Shown here: in pieces, positions 1-9,849 of the stretch
Position numbering within the stretch: the stretch's first letter is position 1
How the letters are laid out: each line of letters opens with the position of its first letter
DNA from: Urophycis tenuis
Taxonomy: Eukaryota; Chordata; Actinopteri; Gadiformes; Phycidae
Length of the DNA: 64,000 nt
Direction: 5' to 3'
Assembly (NCBI GenBank): GCA_036785325.1
Contig: JAXIVH010000191.1
Location: 124,001-188,000, forward strand
Translations under genes and position numbers: made by a program
The notes under the pieces: generated by a model
What the model was told of the DNA's origin: nothing
Seen by the model: only the letters and a program-made list of their open reading frames with translations
Database searches by the model: none

Positions 1-1155
1 TCAGCCTGGCTCAAATCAACAGGAACTGCAGATAGAATACTACTTTGCCACTTTGCCCCTGGAGAGCCACCTTGCTTCGCTGTGAAACAGCACAGATGTA
101 TGATCAGCTCCCATCTTCTCGCAAAGTGCAGAGAGCAGTCGCGCTTTCAGGGGTCGGGTTTTGATTAAATTTACAATGCCCACAACCTCTGTTTAAACCT
201 CGTTTAGTTCGGGGCTGAGCTGTCTTGACGCGAGCGCTTCCCTGTGAATGACACAGTGCGTCCAGTGCGCATCTGGAGCAACCTTCTTGATAAGTGCCTG
301 CAGCCCGTTTCTTTTCCCTGCCATGGTCTGTGCGCCATCAGAGCAAAAGCCCACACAATTTTCCCATTTAAGACCGTGTTCTTTGAAGTAACTGTCCATG
401 ATCTTAAATAGCTCATCAGCCGTGGCTCTCTTTTTTATGTATTTGCAAAACAGCAAATCCTCACACATTGACTCGCCGTTCACAAAGCGGACGTATGAAA
501 TAAACAAACTGTCTTTATTGCTGTCGGTAGCCTCATCCACTTGCAATGCAAAACGAGTCTCTTTTATTTTTTGTATGAGTTGATCTTCAAGATCATCTGA
601 CATGTCACATATACGCCTCGCAATTGTGTCATTTGAAAGAGGGATAGTTTTCAATTTGGCTGCGCTTTTCTCATCCATCATTGCTGTCACCATGTCAAGA
701 GCAGCGGGCAAAATCAGCTTCTCAGCAATTGTATGTGGCTTTTTGCATTGGGCGATTCTGTATGCAACTTTGTATGAGGCCATTTGTGCTTGACAGTTAA
801 CTGATGCAGCCTTTACCATGTGTTGCTCCTGCTGTCGATATTCTGCCAGTTTTCTTTTAAAGAAATCCAGTGGTTTGGTAGCGTGACTGGGGTGTGTTGT
901 CTCCAGGTGTCTTCTTAATTTGTTTGGTCTCATGCTGTCTGCTGCTAACGGCTTCAGACACAGAACACACATTGGTCTCTGCAATGTGTGTTCGTCAGAT
1001 TTTCTTTTCGGTTGGATTTTTGGTTGACTTGGCCCCTCTGTCTTGTCTTGTGTGTGTGATGGTGCTGGCTCTTTTGTGGTCCGTGTCACAAATTTATCCA
1101 TGTTGCTCACAGTTACCTGCTGCCTTGTACCGCTGCAAATATTGGCCCGCAGCAA
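1..1155 (-). pseudogene. hAT transposase, ZBED5-like, N-terminal half
   Basis: This is the N-terminal half of a domesticated-type hAT transposase. A BED-like zinc finger lies near residues 60-90 (CVLC ... HLETTH). It is followed by the start of the RNase H-like DDE core, with VDEATDSN and the CSDGAQTM block typical of ZBED5/SCAND3-like hAT proteins. The frame opens at 1155 and meets a TAA at about 191-193. The same frame then continues with hAT-like residues (KTRPLKARLLSALCEKMG, SEARWLSRGK) toward the window edge, so the break is a single nonsense codon rather than the natural end. The C-terminal dimerisation domain lies beyond the left edge. This looks like a dead or decaying transposon copy. 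The family call is from motifs only. Confidence 0.8.
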
Positions 1156-1278
1156 TTAACATTCCGACGTCAATCATTGTTTTTGCACTTTAAGTTCCAG
1201 GTTACATTTTTCTCCGGTCTCCTAATGCTTTTGAATAATTTTAGCTATTAATTATTACTGTGTGTGTGTGTGTTTTGT

Positions 1279-3300
1279 TTAGAGTGAATTATCTTTATTG
1301 TCAATAGCATTTTTAGTAAGATAGGCATGAAATTGAAAATTCCCTCCCGTTTGTCGCGCCCCACCTGTCATGTCTCCGTTCCCCACCAGTTGGGCGCGCC
1401 CCACACTTTGAGAAGGACTGCTATAGAGGGTCCCAACTTGGTTGAGGCATTGCACCACCTCATGGACCACAGAACTCCAGATATCTTGAATTTTCTGTCT
1501 GCCATGATGGTGATTTCTGCAGTACACCAAGGTGCCAGGTGGAAGAATGGGAGTTGGTTCTGCATGGTCTTTATTTCGGTGGGCTGCGACGGCTTCCAAC
1601 TGGTGATGGTCATATGCTGTCGACAGATGCTGTCTGTGTTGGGCCATCCAGTCCCCAAGGTCACTACTCAGGGGGGCGCTGTCAGCTGCACCCAGCAGAT
1701 GGTCCACCGGAAGGCGGGGTTTTTGCCCAAACATCAGTTCGTAAGGCGAGAAGCCTGTAGATTGGTGGTCCGTGGTGTTGTACGCAAACAGGAGCTGAGG
1801 GAGCAGTTGTGGCCATTTTCTTTTGTACTCTACCGGCAGTGTTCTGAGGAGATTGTGGAGGGTGCGGTTGAACCGCTCACATTGGCCATTCCCTTCCGTC
1901 CTACTTTTCCGGACGCCATACAGTGTGCAAATCTGGTGTAGCAGCTCTGCTTCGAAGCACCGTCCTTGATCTGAATGAATGCGTTGGGGCGCCCCGTAAG
2001 CATAGAACTACTTCTCAGTCAACACCTTTACCACAGATTTAGCTTTTTGGTCCACGGTTGGGTAGGCCTGCGTAAACTTTGAGAAAACGTCTGTGACCAC
2101 TAACACATTCTCATGGTCACTGCTCGCACGCTCAAGAGTGGTGAAGTCGATGGCTATGATTTCCAAGGGCGGGGTAGCAAGTAAGTTCCCTCTATGTCCG
2201 GACCTTGGGCTGGTTTGCCTTCGCCACAACACACCGCTCGCATTCCTCGCACCACTTCTTGATGTCATGAGTCATTCCTGGCCAGTAGCACCGTTGGTGG
2301 ACAAGGCTTGTCGTCCTATCTACCCCCTGATGCCCATGGTTATTATGCAGGTGGGTGAGCACTTCTGCATGCGAGATCATTGGTAAAAGGAGTTGCAGGA
2401 CTGTGGCCTTGGATGGGGGGAGTTGCACTTCTCGATAGAACAGCGCATCCTTTTCCTTGATTCTGTGCCACTGTTTCACCAACCCTCGTACTCCACATGG
2501 GGACGCCTTCACCTCCGCTGCGCTAGGGGGATGGCCCCTCTTCCAGAACTGCAAAAAGGCGTTAAGGCATGGATCAGCCGCTTGTAGCACTTGCAGATCC
2601 TGTTTGCTCCGAGATGCTGAGGCCCCAACTTCATGTACTTCTGCCATCCGGGGGGCCAGCCCGGGGGCCATCTGACTTTGTTTCCAGAGTGGCACTTGAA
2701 TGCCTAAGCTGAACAGCCCATCCTGGAGGGGTTCGGCACCCTGGGGGCCCAGCCCAGGAGTCATTCCCTCCCCTACCAAGGGTGGAGAAGTCAACCAGTG
2801 TCGGCGCGTTGCCTCCCTGGACAGGAGTTCCGCCTCCCCGGGGCCCAGCCGGGGGGCTTCAACCTCTAGCCGGTCTTGTTGGCGGATGGAGGCACAAAGT
2901 GCACTGGTTTCGCCCCCTTGGGTGCCAACTATCGGGAGGCCCAGCCCCGAAGTTGTCCCAGAATCGGAGTCGGTGGCCACTGGCAGTCGGGAAAGCGCGT
3001 CGGCATTGCGATTTGATGTGCCCGGTCGATACTTGATGTCGTAGCCGAATAGTGCAAGTTGGGAAACCCACCTTTGTTCAACGGCTGCTAACTTTGCCGA
3101 CTGCAAGTAGCGAAGGGGGTTATTGTCCGTATATACCGTGAACTTATGGCCAAGGAGGTATTCCCGGAATTTTTCAGTTACTGCCCACTTTAGGCCTAAG
3201 AGCTCTAGCTTCATAGCACTATAGTTAGACATATTCCGTTCACTAGGGCGTAACCCTCTACTGGCGTATGCGATAAAGTGTACTGCTTTGTGCATAATTA
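1279..3300 (-). pseudogene. Ty3/gypsy pol fragment: RNase H and integrase
   Basis: Reading leftward, the segment holds a retroviral-type RNase H (FIAYASRGLRPSERN, ELLGLKWAVTEKF, VYTDNNPL, RNADALSRLP). Next come the integrase H2C2 finger (HLHNNHGHQG ... CEECERC) and the integrase core with IDFT, HSDQGRCFE and the GQCERFNR glutamate region. The end is a FSPYELMFGQ block. A frameshift lies near 2190-2270 and an in-frame TAG at about 2008-2010, after which the same frame continues. Reverse transcriptase, protease and gag are absent. The start abuts a Kolobok-like intron near 3300, so this is an internally deleted, non-functional copy. The apparent Met at 3469 belongs to a different element, so the long open frame there is a chance fusion. 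Confidence 0.85.
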
Positions 3301-3357
3301 AATTATATTTACTGCTACTGTGTGGATAGGTTTGAAGATGAAAATCAGTAGACATAC

Positions 3358-5152
3358 CTTTTGCCATGTGCCAGACATCATAATAGTGTGTGACGTTGTT
3401 CTCCCTGAGGAACTTTTGTATTTGTGGATGACGGTTAGTGACAATGCAGTCAAGCGTCACCACTTGCATCCAACAATGCCAAACTCCTCTTCAGGCCCTC
3501 TTTCTCCATGTGGTAGCTACCACCAACCTCATTGCTCTGTACCCCCGTGAGAAAACCACAAAAATAATTAGTATTAGAAGATGTATAATGAACTTCATTT
3601 ACATAATTAAATATTTTACTAAACATTTGTATCCCCTCACCTGAACCAACTGGATGTCAACAACCGTGTTTGTATCTAGGTCCATCGTTGTGTAACTACC
3701 AAACTTTGCTGAGTGCCCTGAAAAAAGAGTAAAAAACTTGATATTATTATTCTCATTTCCATATTTTCTGCCACTCTCCTTTGAACCTCATAACCCATCA
3801 AATACGTACATAAAATTTTGTAATTCAAGGAAATATAACAACCTGGAGAGTCAGCCCTCATGTCGCCTCCAAGTATGACTTTGTCCTTCTGGCTGAGTCG
3901 CTGCAGTACCCCATTTTGCAATGTTTGCCAGTGGTGAATAACTGCAGGCTCAATTAAAGCTCTGGCGTGCCGGCGAAACGTGTCATATTTGAATAACTGA
4001 AGCTGCATTGCCATAAAGACCTAATTTTAGGGGGAAAAGGGTTTAAAAAAAAAACTCAGTTATTTGATCAGATATGACGTAACAGTCAGAGCGATATTCA
4101 CATAGTCAAAGAAAATTTAGCTTTTCATCATTTACCCGTTCAATTTTGAAGAAAGAAGCTCCACTCAAATATACAGCTGCAGATAGGTGGAGGTTCCCGG
4201 CTGGAGTGCTTCCAAGGACAGGCTGGCTATTCCACTGTCTGTTGTAGTCGCAATGTGGGCATCGCTGTGCAACAGACAGAAATGTCCCCATCTTCCTGGT
4301 CTTCACATCACACGCCCGTGTGCAAACAGGACACACAGCAAACAACTCCGTAAGGCTGCTCTCATACACTATGTATTTTTTTAATCTTGTGGGTGGGAGT
4401 GGATGCGTCATCTCTATAAGAAAATGGGAAAATATGTTGTAATACATTTAACAGCTTCATCTCTTATCAGCAGTGTACTTAGCTTTCTCTCATGCTTTTT
4501 GAATGTTCTGTTAATCTCACACATAAAACTAATGCTGTAAACCACTTCCTTTCCTACACAGCTTCTCAAATATCCTAAAAGAAACACACACTCATGACAC
4601 TGACATATTAGAGTTACTTACGACAAAAGTGTTGACTCTGTCAGAGCTGTGGCAGAATCTGCGGGGTCATAGGTAGAGTCAAGTCCTTTTGAAGCTGCTA
4701 ATAAAGAGCTGCCCTCTAAAGGATCTTCCAGTTCCAGCTCCTCCTTCATGTCCATGCGAGGTCTCTTTGAAGGTCGCTTTACTGGTGTGGATGAAAACTG
4801 GAAAGGAGTTGCAGTGGATGTCCCAACACCAAAATCCTTGCAGGACACCGTAGCCTGGACACCTGTAACCAAAAATAAATTTTAATCAAGGAAAATGACC
4901 TATATGAAAATTTAAGAGTGAATAACTGAGCTGAGTGAAAAGTATTATAACATGTAACTCCTTACTAACTTCTTCCCAAGTAAATGCAGCCTAATGAAGC
5001 TGGCTGTATACCTGCACTCCTGTAAGAAGCCTGTAGAGTCTTGAAGGACAGCTGTGTGCCTACACGACGTGTTTCCATCTCTGTCTGGCATGCAACATCT
5101 CTTGATGCAGGAATCTGTGCCGTTGATGTTTGTGATGAGCTGGTCTATAACA
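3358..5152 (-). pseudogene. Kolobok-like transposase, six exons, frameshifted
   Basis: Six blocks on the minus strand join into one transposase. They are 5152-4992 (VACQTEMETRRVGTQ), 4862-4622 (STPVKRPSKRPRMD), 4415-4131 (zinc-binding CPVC ... CPHCDYNRQW, GSTPAGNLHLSAAVY), 4016-3850 (VILGGDMRADSPG), 3717-3641 (FGSYTTMDLDTN) and 3536-3358 (SNEVGGSYHMEKEGLK, then TNRHPQIQKFL and YYDVWHM). Splice sites inspected at 3358, 3536, 3641, 3717, 4622 and 4862 are GT-AG. The D residues in GGDMRAD and the DCIVTNRH block are the expected DDE-type positions of the Kolobok/THAP-associated family as I remember it. A one-base frameshift sits near 3465-3475, between LALLDA and TLDCIVT. The N-terminal THAP exon and the C-terminal exons are missing. 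Exon limits at 4131, 4415 and 4016 are approximate. Confidence 0.72.
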
Positions 5153-5249
5153 AGCACACAGGGGTTAGAAAAAACATCTCAGAACAGTAATCATCCCTCC
5201 CCCCACTATGCATCTGAGAACAGTGAGAAACATTTTTTTCACATGCATT

Positions 5250-5682
5250 TTAATATACCATTGAATAATGACTGAATACATAAGGTAAGCAACAAAACAT
5301 AGTTTGTTTGTATGCACAGGACAGGCCAGGACAGTCTGATGACAGAGAGTTCTGAGGTTGAAGTTCTATAATAACAAAATGCAGCCGAGACAGTGACATG
5401 TCTGTAGCTAATATGCGCCCGTGGCAAAAAAACGCAGTGAAACACACACACTGTGCAACAGTAAGTGCACGACTTCTTTTTGTAGCATTGCCTACATAAG
5501 GTCCAACAACAAGTATGATCAAATAGCGAATATCCTCTGATGAGAACCTGTATCTCTCATAAAGAATATCCTCAGGCAATGCCAAGGGATCGGATCTGTC
5601 CCGAAATACTCTGTCTCCGGAGAGACCCCTGTACTATCCGTGCTCCGAGGTCAACTGGAATTCCTACAAATGGTGACGCCAT
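5250..5682 (-). pseudogene. PIF/Harbinger (HARBI1-like) transposase N-terminus
   Basis: The frame starts with MASPFVGIPVDLGARIVQG at 5682. It shifts by one base near 5610 and continues as FRDRSDPLALPEDILYERY, then RFSSEDIRYL and RSRALTVAQCVC. This is the characteristic N-terminal helical region of HARBI1-like nucleases that precedes the DDE core. The match fades after about 5430, where an intron or unrelated sequence may begin, and the catalytic core is not visible. It lies on the same strand directly upstream of the Kolobok-like exons, where a THAP exon would be expected. That suggests a Harbinger insertion or rearrangement at the Kolobok 5' end. Confidence 0.7.
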
Positions 5683-5689
5683 CGTAAAA

Positions 5690-6454
5690 GGAGGGACCAG
5701 GAGGCGGCGCTCGGCTTTAAGTAGCCGATCTAATTGGAAAGTTAGCTGAAAACCTCCTCCCGACCTGATGATATAGCGACGCTAAAAGAGAGCGACTTTC
5801 GTATGACAGCTAACCCAGGCTTTGAGCGCAACATACCTCGCTAACCCACTAATCGAGGTTCATAGTACACCCCACTGAAAAGGTGTAATATTTGTGCTTT
5901 CAATCATTTAAACATTGTTATTTGATGACACATACACACTTCCTGATAGATATGTCCATTAATGTCTATCAACCCAAGACTTGCATGTTTGTGTAGCCGG
6001 TCTGGCTTATTACTCTGGTTGCAACCAGCTCTGCATTGTGTTGCGCGTTGTGAATTGATGAGGACAACAGTCTTGCTGACCAGAGTGGGGTTTATTCTGT
6101 GCAAAAACACACACATTCAAATAAGTACAGCAGCTTCGATGAGACACAACCCTCTCAGACTCACCTCTCCTCACGGGGTATAGGGACCGAGTGAAGAAAG
6201 TAGCGCGAAACTACAGGAAGTGATGTCGCAACAAAGTCAGAGGTCACCCAACACAAAATAAATTACCGAAATAAGAGCTCCCCCAAAATAACAACAGAAG
6301 CACCGAAAAATACATATAGAGGGAGCATATCAAAATATAAACAAAACCTGACTTTGGTGAAATCTATAACTATAATTAAACACTTGTTACATTTACATCA
6401 TCTATGAACTAAATAAGCAACTGTTAACAGACAATAGCAACTAATTTTCATATA
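5690..6454. other. No gene recognised
   Basis: This is non-coding sequence between the Harbinger fragment and the SAMD3-like fragment. It is AT-rich toward the right end, and I see no long open frame, inverted repeat or tandem array in it. Confidence 0.5.
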
Positions 6455-6685
6455 CTAGAAAGAAATGTCTTCAAGAAATAGACCTGGCCATCTCTCCAGA
6501 ACTTCTGCAACCATGGGCTCCATCTCCACAATCTCCTTTCTCCTAAAGGAGAATGTGAGGTCCATCTTCTGTTTGATTAAATCCATGTCCTTGTTTTTCT
6601 TTTTCATGGCATCTACCAGGATACATCTAATGTCTTCCAGAGTATCATCCTTGTAGCTTTCAGGATGATCTTGCACATGGTTCAT
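6455..6685 (-). pseudogene. SAMD3-like fragment
   Basis: A short 76-aa frame has the blocks ILVDAMKKKNKDMDLIKQ and MDLTFSFRRKEIVEMEP followed by VLERWPGLF. These resemble a block found in the expanded teleost proteins annotated as sterile alpha motif domain-containing protein 3-like. Only this exon is visible, with no flanking exon of the same family nearby. A second fragment of what seems to be the same family, from a different exon, occurs at 38420-38758. It may be a duplicated exon, a retrocopy remnant or cargo of a mobile element. The family name rests on memory of fish annotations. Confidence 0.5.
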
Positions 6686-6873
6686 CTCGCCTCACTTTGT
6701 TTTTTTTAAGGAGTGCCTTCCCTCTGCATCACCATCCTCCTCCCTTCCTCTTGTTGACACCTCATTACATCCAGCCTGATGTAATTTTGATCTACATTTT
6801 TTGATCCAGGTTCCTTGAGACATGGATGTTGTTTGACAAACTCGAAGGCAACAGAATCAATACTCGTAGGCTT

Positions 6874-8277
6874 TCAGTCAGGTTCACTCACTGCACCACA
6901 ACTAGATTCTACTACATAGTCATCTAAGCATTTCTGCTTTTGCCTTTGTCTGGTGGTACATGGTTCTGGAATCTCATTTGCTGCACAGAAGGTCTTGACT
7001 GCATCATATAGTTTAGCAGCATCCTCATCTGTGTGTATTTGTTTAAGTGTTTCACACACTGCTCCATTGTACTCCACAGCCTTGGCCAGGTCCACTTTCT
7101 GACTCTCGAGGTACTTATGTAGATGCTCTTTCACCGAGAGTTGCGTCTTAAACACCATGAGCTTATACACAGTGGAGAATGTGCAGAGTTTAACACGTAG
7201 CCCCACTCCATTGGCAATCTTTATGCCAGAGAGGCACTCTATAAGAGCAGGGTAGTTCTCCAGAACTGCATTTACAGAATGCAACTGGCATGACCAGCGG
7301 GTCTTTGACAGCTGCACAGGTTCAGATGGTTGCAATCCTAACCTATTTTGAACATCTCTGAATGGGTGATGGTGTACCAGTGAAGTGCTGAAAAATGAGT
7401 TTTGACTCTGCAACGTGTCAAATAAATCACTGGCTTCTGGTACTGCATGACAGGTGTAGCAGAGCACCAAGTTTATTTGATGCGCATAACAATGCACATA
7501 AATGGCCCCTGGGTGCTTTTCCCTAAATTTTGCTTGAACGCCTCCAATAGCACCACTCATTACTGATGCTCCATCATAGGCCTGTGCAACACACTTCACA
7601 TCTGAAATGCCGGTATGAACTAGCTGTTCTTCAAGGGCTGCAGTTATGCTCTCTGCATCAAATGCTGTCAATTCCCTCATGGCCAGCAAACACTCCTTCA
7701 CTCTACCCTCAGTTACATAGCGGACACATATAGCTAACTGCTCCGTGTGACCATCTCTGGCTTCATCTGCCATAATGGAAAATATTCCAGCATGTCTCAA
7801 CTCCTTGACAATACTTGCTGTTACCTCCTTCGCACAGCACCCAATTATTTCATTTTGCGATAAATATGATAAATAGGTGCTGTGGGATGGGACTGAATAA
7901 GACTGCAGGGAAGGATCAAACTTCTTTAAATAATCAATGCACTCCAGGAAATTTCCCTTATTGCAACTAGATATCCCCTCATCATGGCCCCGGAATGGAA
8001 TGTTTTGCTTTGCTAGCAATTGTGTGGTGGCTACAATGTGCCGCAAGTATTCTCGCCTATTTCTCATGTCAGCCTCATTTGCTGAATGTAACTGGTCGAC
8101 CACACTCCCATGGGAGACTGATTTAAAACTGTGCCATGACATCATGCTTGCTTTATGGGCAGGTGTTTTCTCATGCTCTCTAAAGAGATCAAGAGCTTTC
8201 TTCCAATTAGTCAATCCAGTGGTAACAAAAGTGTCATGTTTCGCATTTTTTCCAAACATTCTGCATTCTGATAACAA
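6874..8277 (-). CDS. hAT transposase, ZMYM1-like (DUF4371 type), partial
   Basis: A 467-codon open frame resembles zinc-finger-MYM-type-1-like hAT proteins. An N-terminal TTF-type finger remnant includes the TTGLTNWKKALDLFREHEKT block (residues about 19-38) and HKASMMS. A DUF4371-like segment (FLECIDYLKKFDP) follows. The RNase H-fold core has FSIMADEARDGHTEQL (first Asp), the AYDGASVMSG block and HCYAHQINLVL, and the SKTRWSC motif is present. The frame ends at SEPD without a hAT dimerisation domain, and residues before the Met at 8277 also look related, so both ends are probably truncated. The Met used is simply the first in frame. No intact terminal repeats were found. This is likely a non-functional copy despite the long open frame. 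Confidence 0.8.
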   Translation of the reverse strand: MLSECRMFGKNAKHDTFVTTGLTNWKKALDLFREHEKTPAHKASMMSWHSFKSVSHGSVVDQLHSANEADMRNRREYLRHIVATTQLLAKQNIPFRGHDEGISSCNKGNFLECIDYLKKFDPSLQSYSVPSHSTYLSYLSQNEIIGCCAKEVTASIVKELRHAGIFSIMADEARDGHTEQLAICVRYVTEGRVKECLLAMRELTAFDAESITAALEEQLVHTGISDVKCVAQAYDGASVMSGAIGGVQAKFREKHPGAIYVHCYAHQINLVLCYTCHAVPEASDLFDTLQSQNSFFSTSLVHHHPFRDVQNRLGLQPSEPVQLSKTRWSCQLHSVNAVLENYPALIECLSGIKIANGVGLRVKLCTFSTVYKLMVFKTQLSVKEHLHKYLESQKVDLAKAVEYNGAVCETLKQIHTDEDAAKLYDAVKTFCAANEIPEPCTTRQRQKQKCLDDYVVESSCGAVSEPD

Positions 8278-8289
8278 ATTGAAGTAACA

Positions 8290-9840
8290 TGGCTCTAGTC
8301 TTAAGGTGAATTAAAATCAATTTGAGTTGTTCCTTATGGTTTTCAATCACGTTAATATTGAGGGTCCCAGTTGAAACATTTTTATTTCACCATATATTTA
8401 AATCACAAACATATCTAGGCTGGTTTTACACGGTTAACACTGCTTCGAGACCCTAGGTTCACCACTCTCAATTACAAGGGTGAGGGACCCCTGTGATTGT
8501 ACAATATATACCTTAGTGAATTCCCCAGCAACTTCAAGATGAATAATCAGGATTCAGCTGTCATTCATCAAAGATTATTTATTCAGTTTTCTTTTAAAAG
8601 GAATAAGAAGTCAATGAGCTGGAGTCTCCACTAACAAGGTTGACATGAGTAAATAGGCAATGTGCAAATGGCAATAAACAAAGAAGCAAGTGCAATCCAC
8701 AAGAGATCTTTACACAATCAGTAGGTTAAGGAGTAATGGTAAGGGCAGTAGTACCAACCAAAAGAACACACTACACAGCGAAGGTGGTTCATCAAGAAAA
8801 GGAAAAGATAAATAAGACAAATCCAAAATCACATAACCAATGAAAACAAATGTAAATTGCACAGCACATACACTCAACTTTATATACGATACTGGGGTTG
8901 GCCTACCCTAGGATAACCTGAATACCCATCGAGAATTGCACTTTGCCAGTGGCCCATATGGCCACTTGCTATTGCACCCATATATTGCACAAACGCTGTT
9001 GAGCACTAACGGATATTAAATATCACCATGGTTGAATATTGCACATTAATATTGCACAGACCCGATTTCACAAAGTTAGTTGAACACAAGAGATAATATT
9101 GCGCTGACCGAGTTAGCCTCTTAGCAAGGAACACACTAGGCCTATGGCCCTATACACTGTTCATTGCCACAGTGTTTATAATAGCTTGATACACAGAAGA
9201 AATGAAAAGGAAATAAAAATTAGCATAGGTAAAGCAGTGGTGCCCCCTTCTAGTGTCGTAGCAACATCAATAGTGCCACGGCTTGGCGTTCCTGAGAGTA
9301 GTAGCAAGAAATGTATTATTAGAGGACAGTATGGTAGTCCATCACAGAAATAAACATGACCAGAGCATTAAATACCCCGCATACACCCACATAGTGACGG
9401 GCACAACGTAGCTTGAACCACGGCGATGACGGGAAGAAAATGCAACACTACCTTCCGTCCGCTTCACTACATGCAACTTATCTCTCCTCCCAATTCTTAT
9501 GTTTATTTTGCCAACTCAGTTTATGGATTGAGATTAACTTTTAACTAGAAACGTTTGGAAGTTAGTTGAAATGGCTCAAAGAAACAGTTTACAGTGCAGC
9601 TTGTACTACAGTGCAACTGGTTTACACCTGCACTATGCTAGCTCAAAACTAAATGCCATCGTCTGGAGCACCTTTCTGTATAATCTGGCCTCGCAGTTCA
9701 TAAAGAAATGTATCATAACCACATACTCCAATACAGGGGTGCCCACACTTTTCAGCTTGGGAGCTACTAAAATGAAAATGACCAAGACAAAATGATCTGA
9801 CCTTAATCTGCATTAAAAAAACAAAACATATTTATTTATA
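8290..9840. other. Non-coding stretch, no gene
   Basis: I see no credible coding frame over about 1.5 kb. An AATAAA signal on the minus strand lies at 8578-8583. The stretch 8930-9100 repeats the motif ATTGCAC several times. At about 9735 the sequence CAGGGGTGCCCACACTTTT resembles the terminal repeat start of many hAT elements, but no matching opposite end was found. Confidence 0.45.
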
Positions 9841-9849
9841 GGGACGGAT

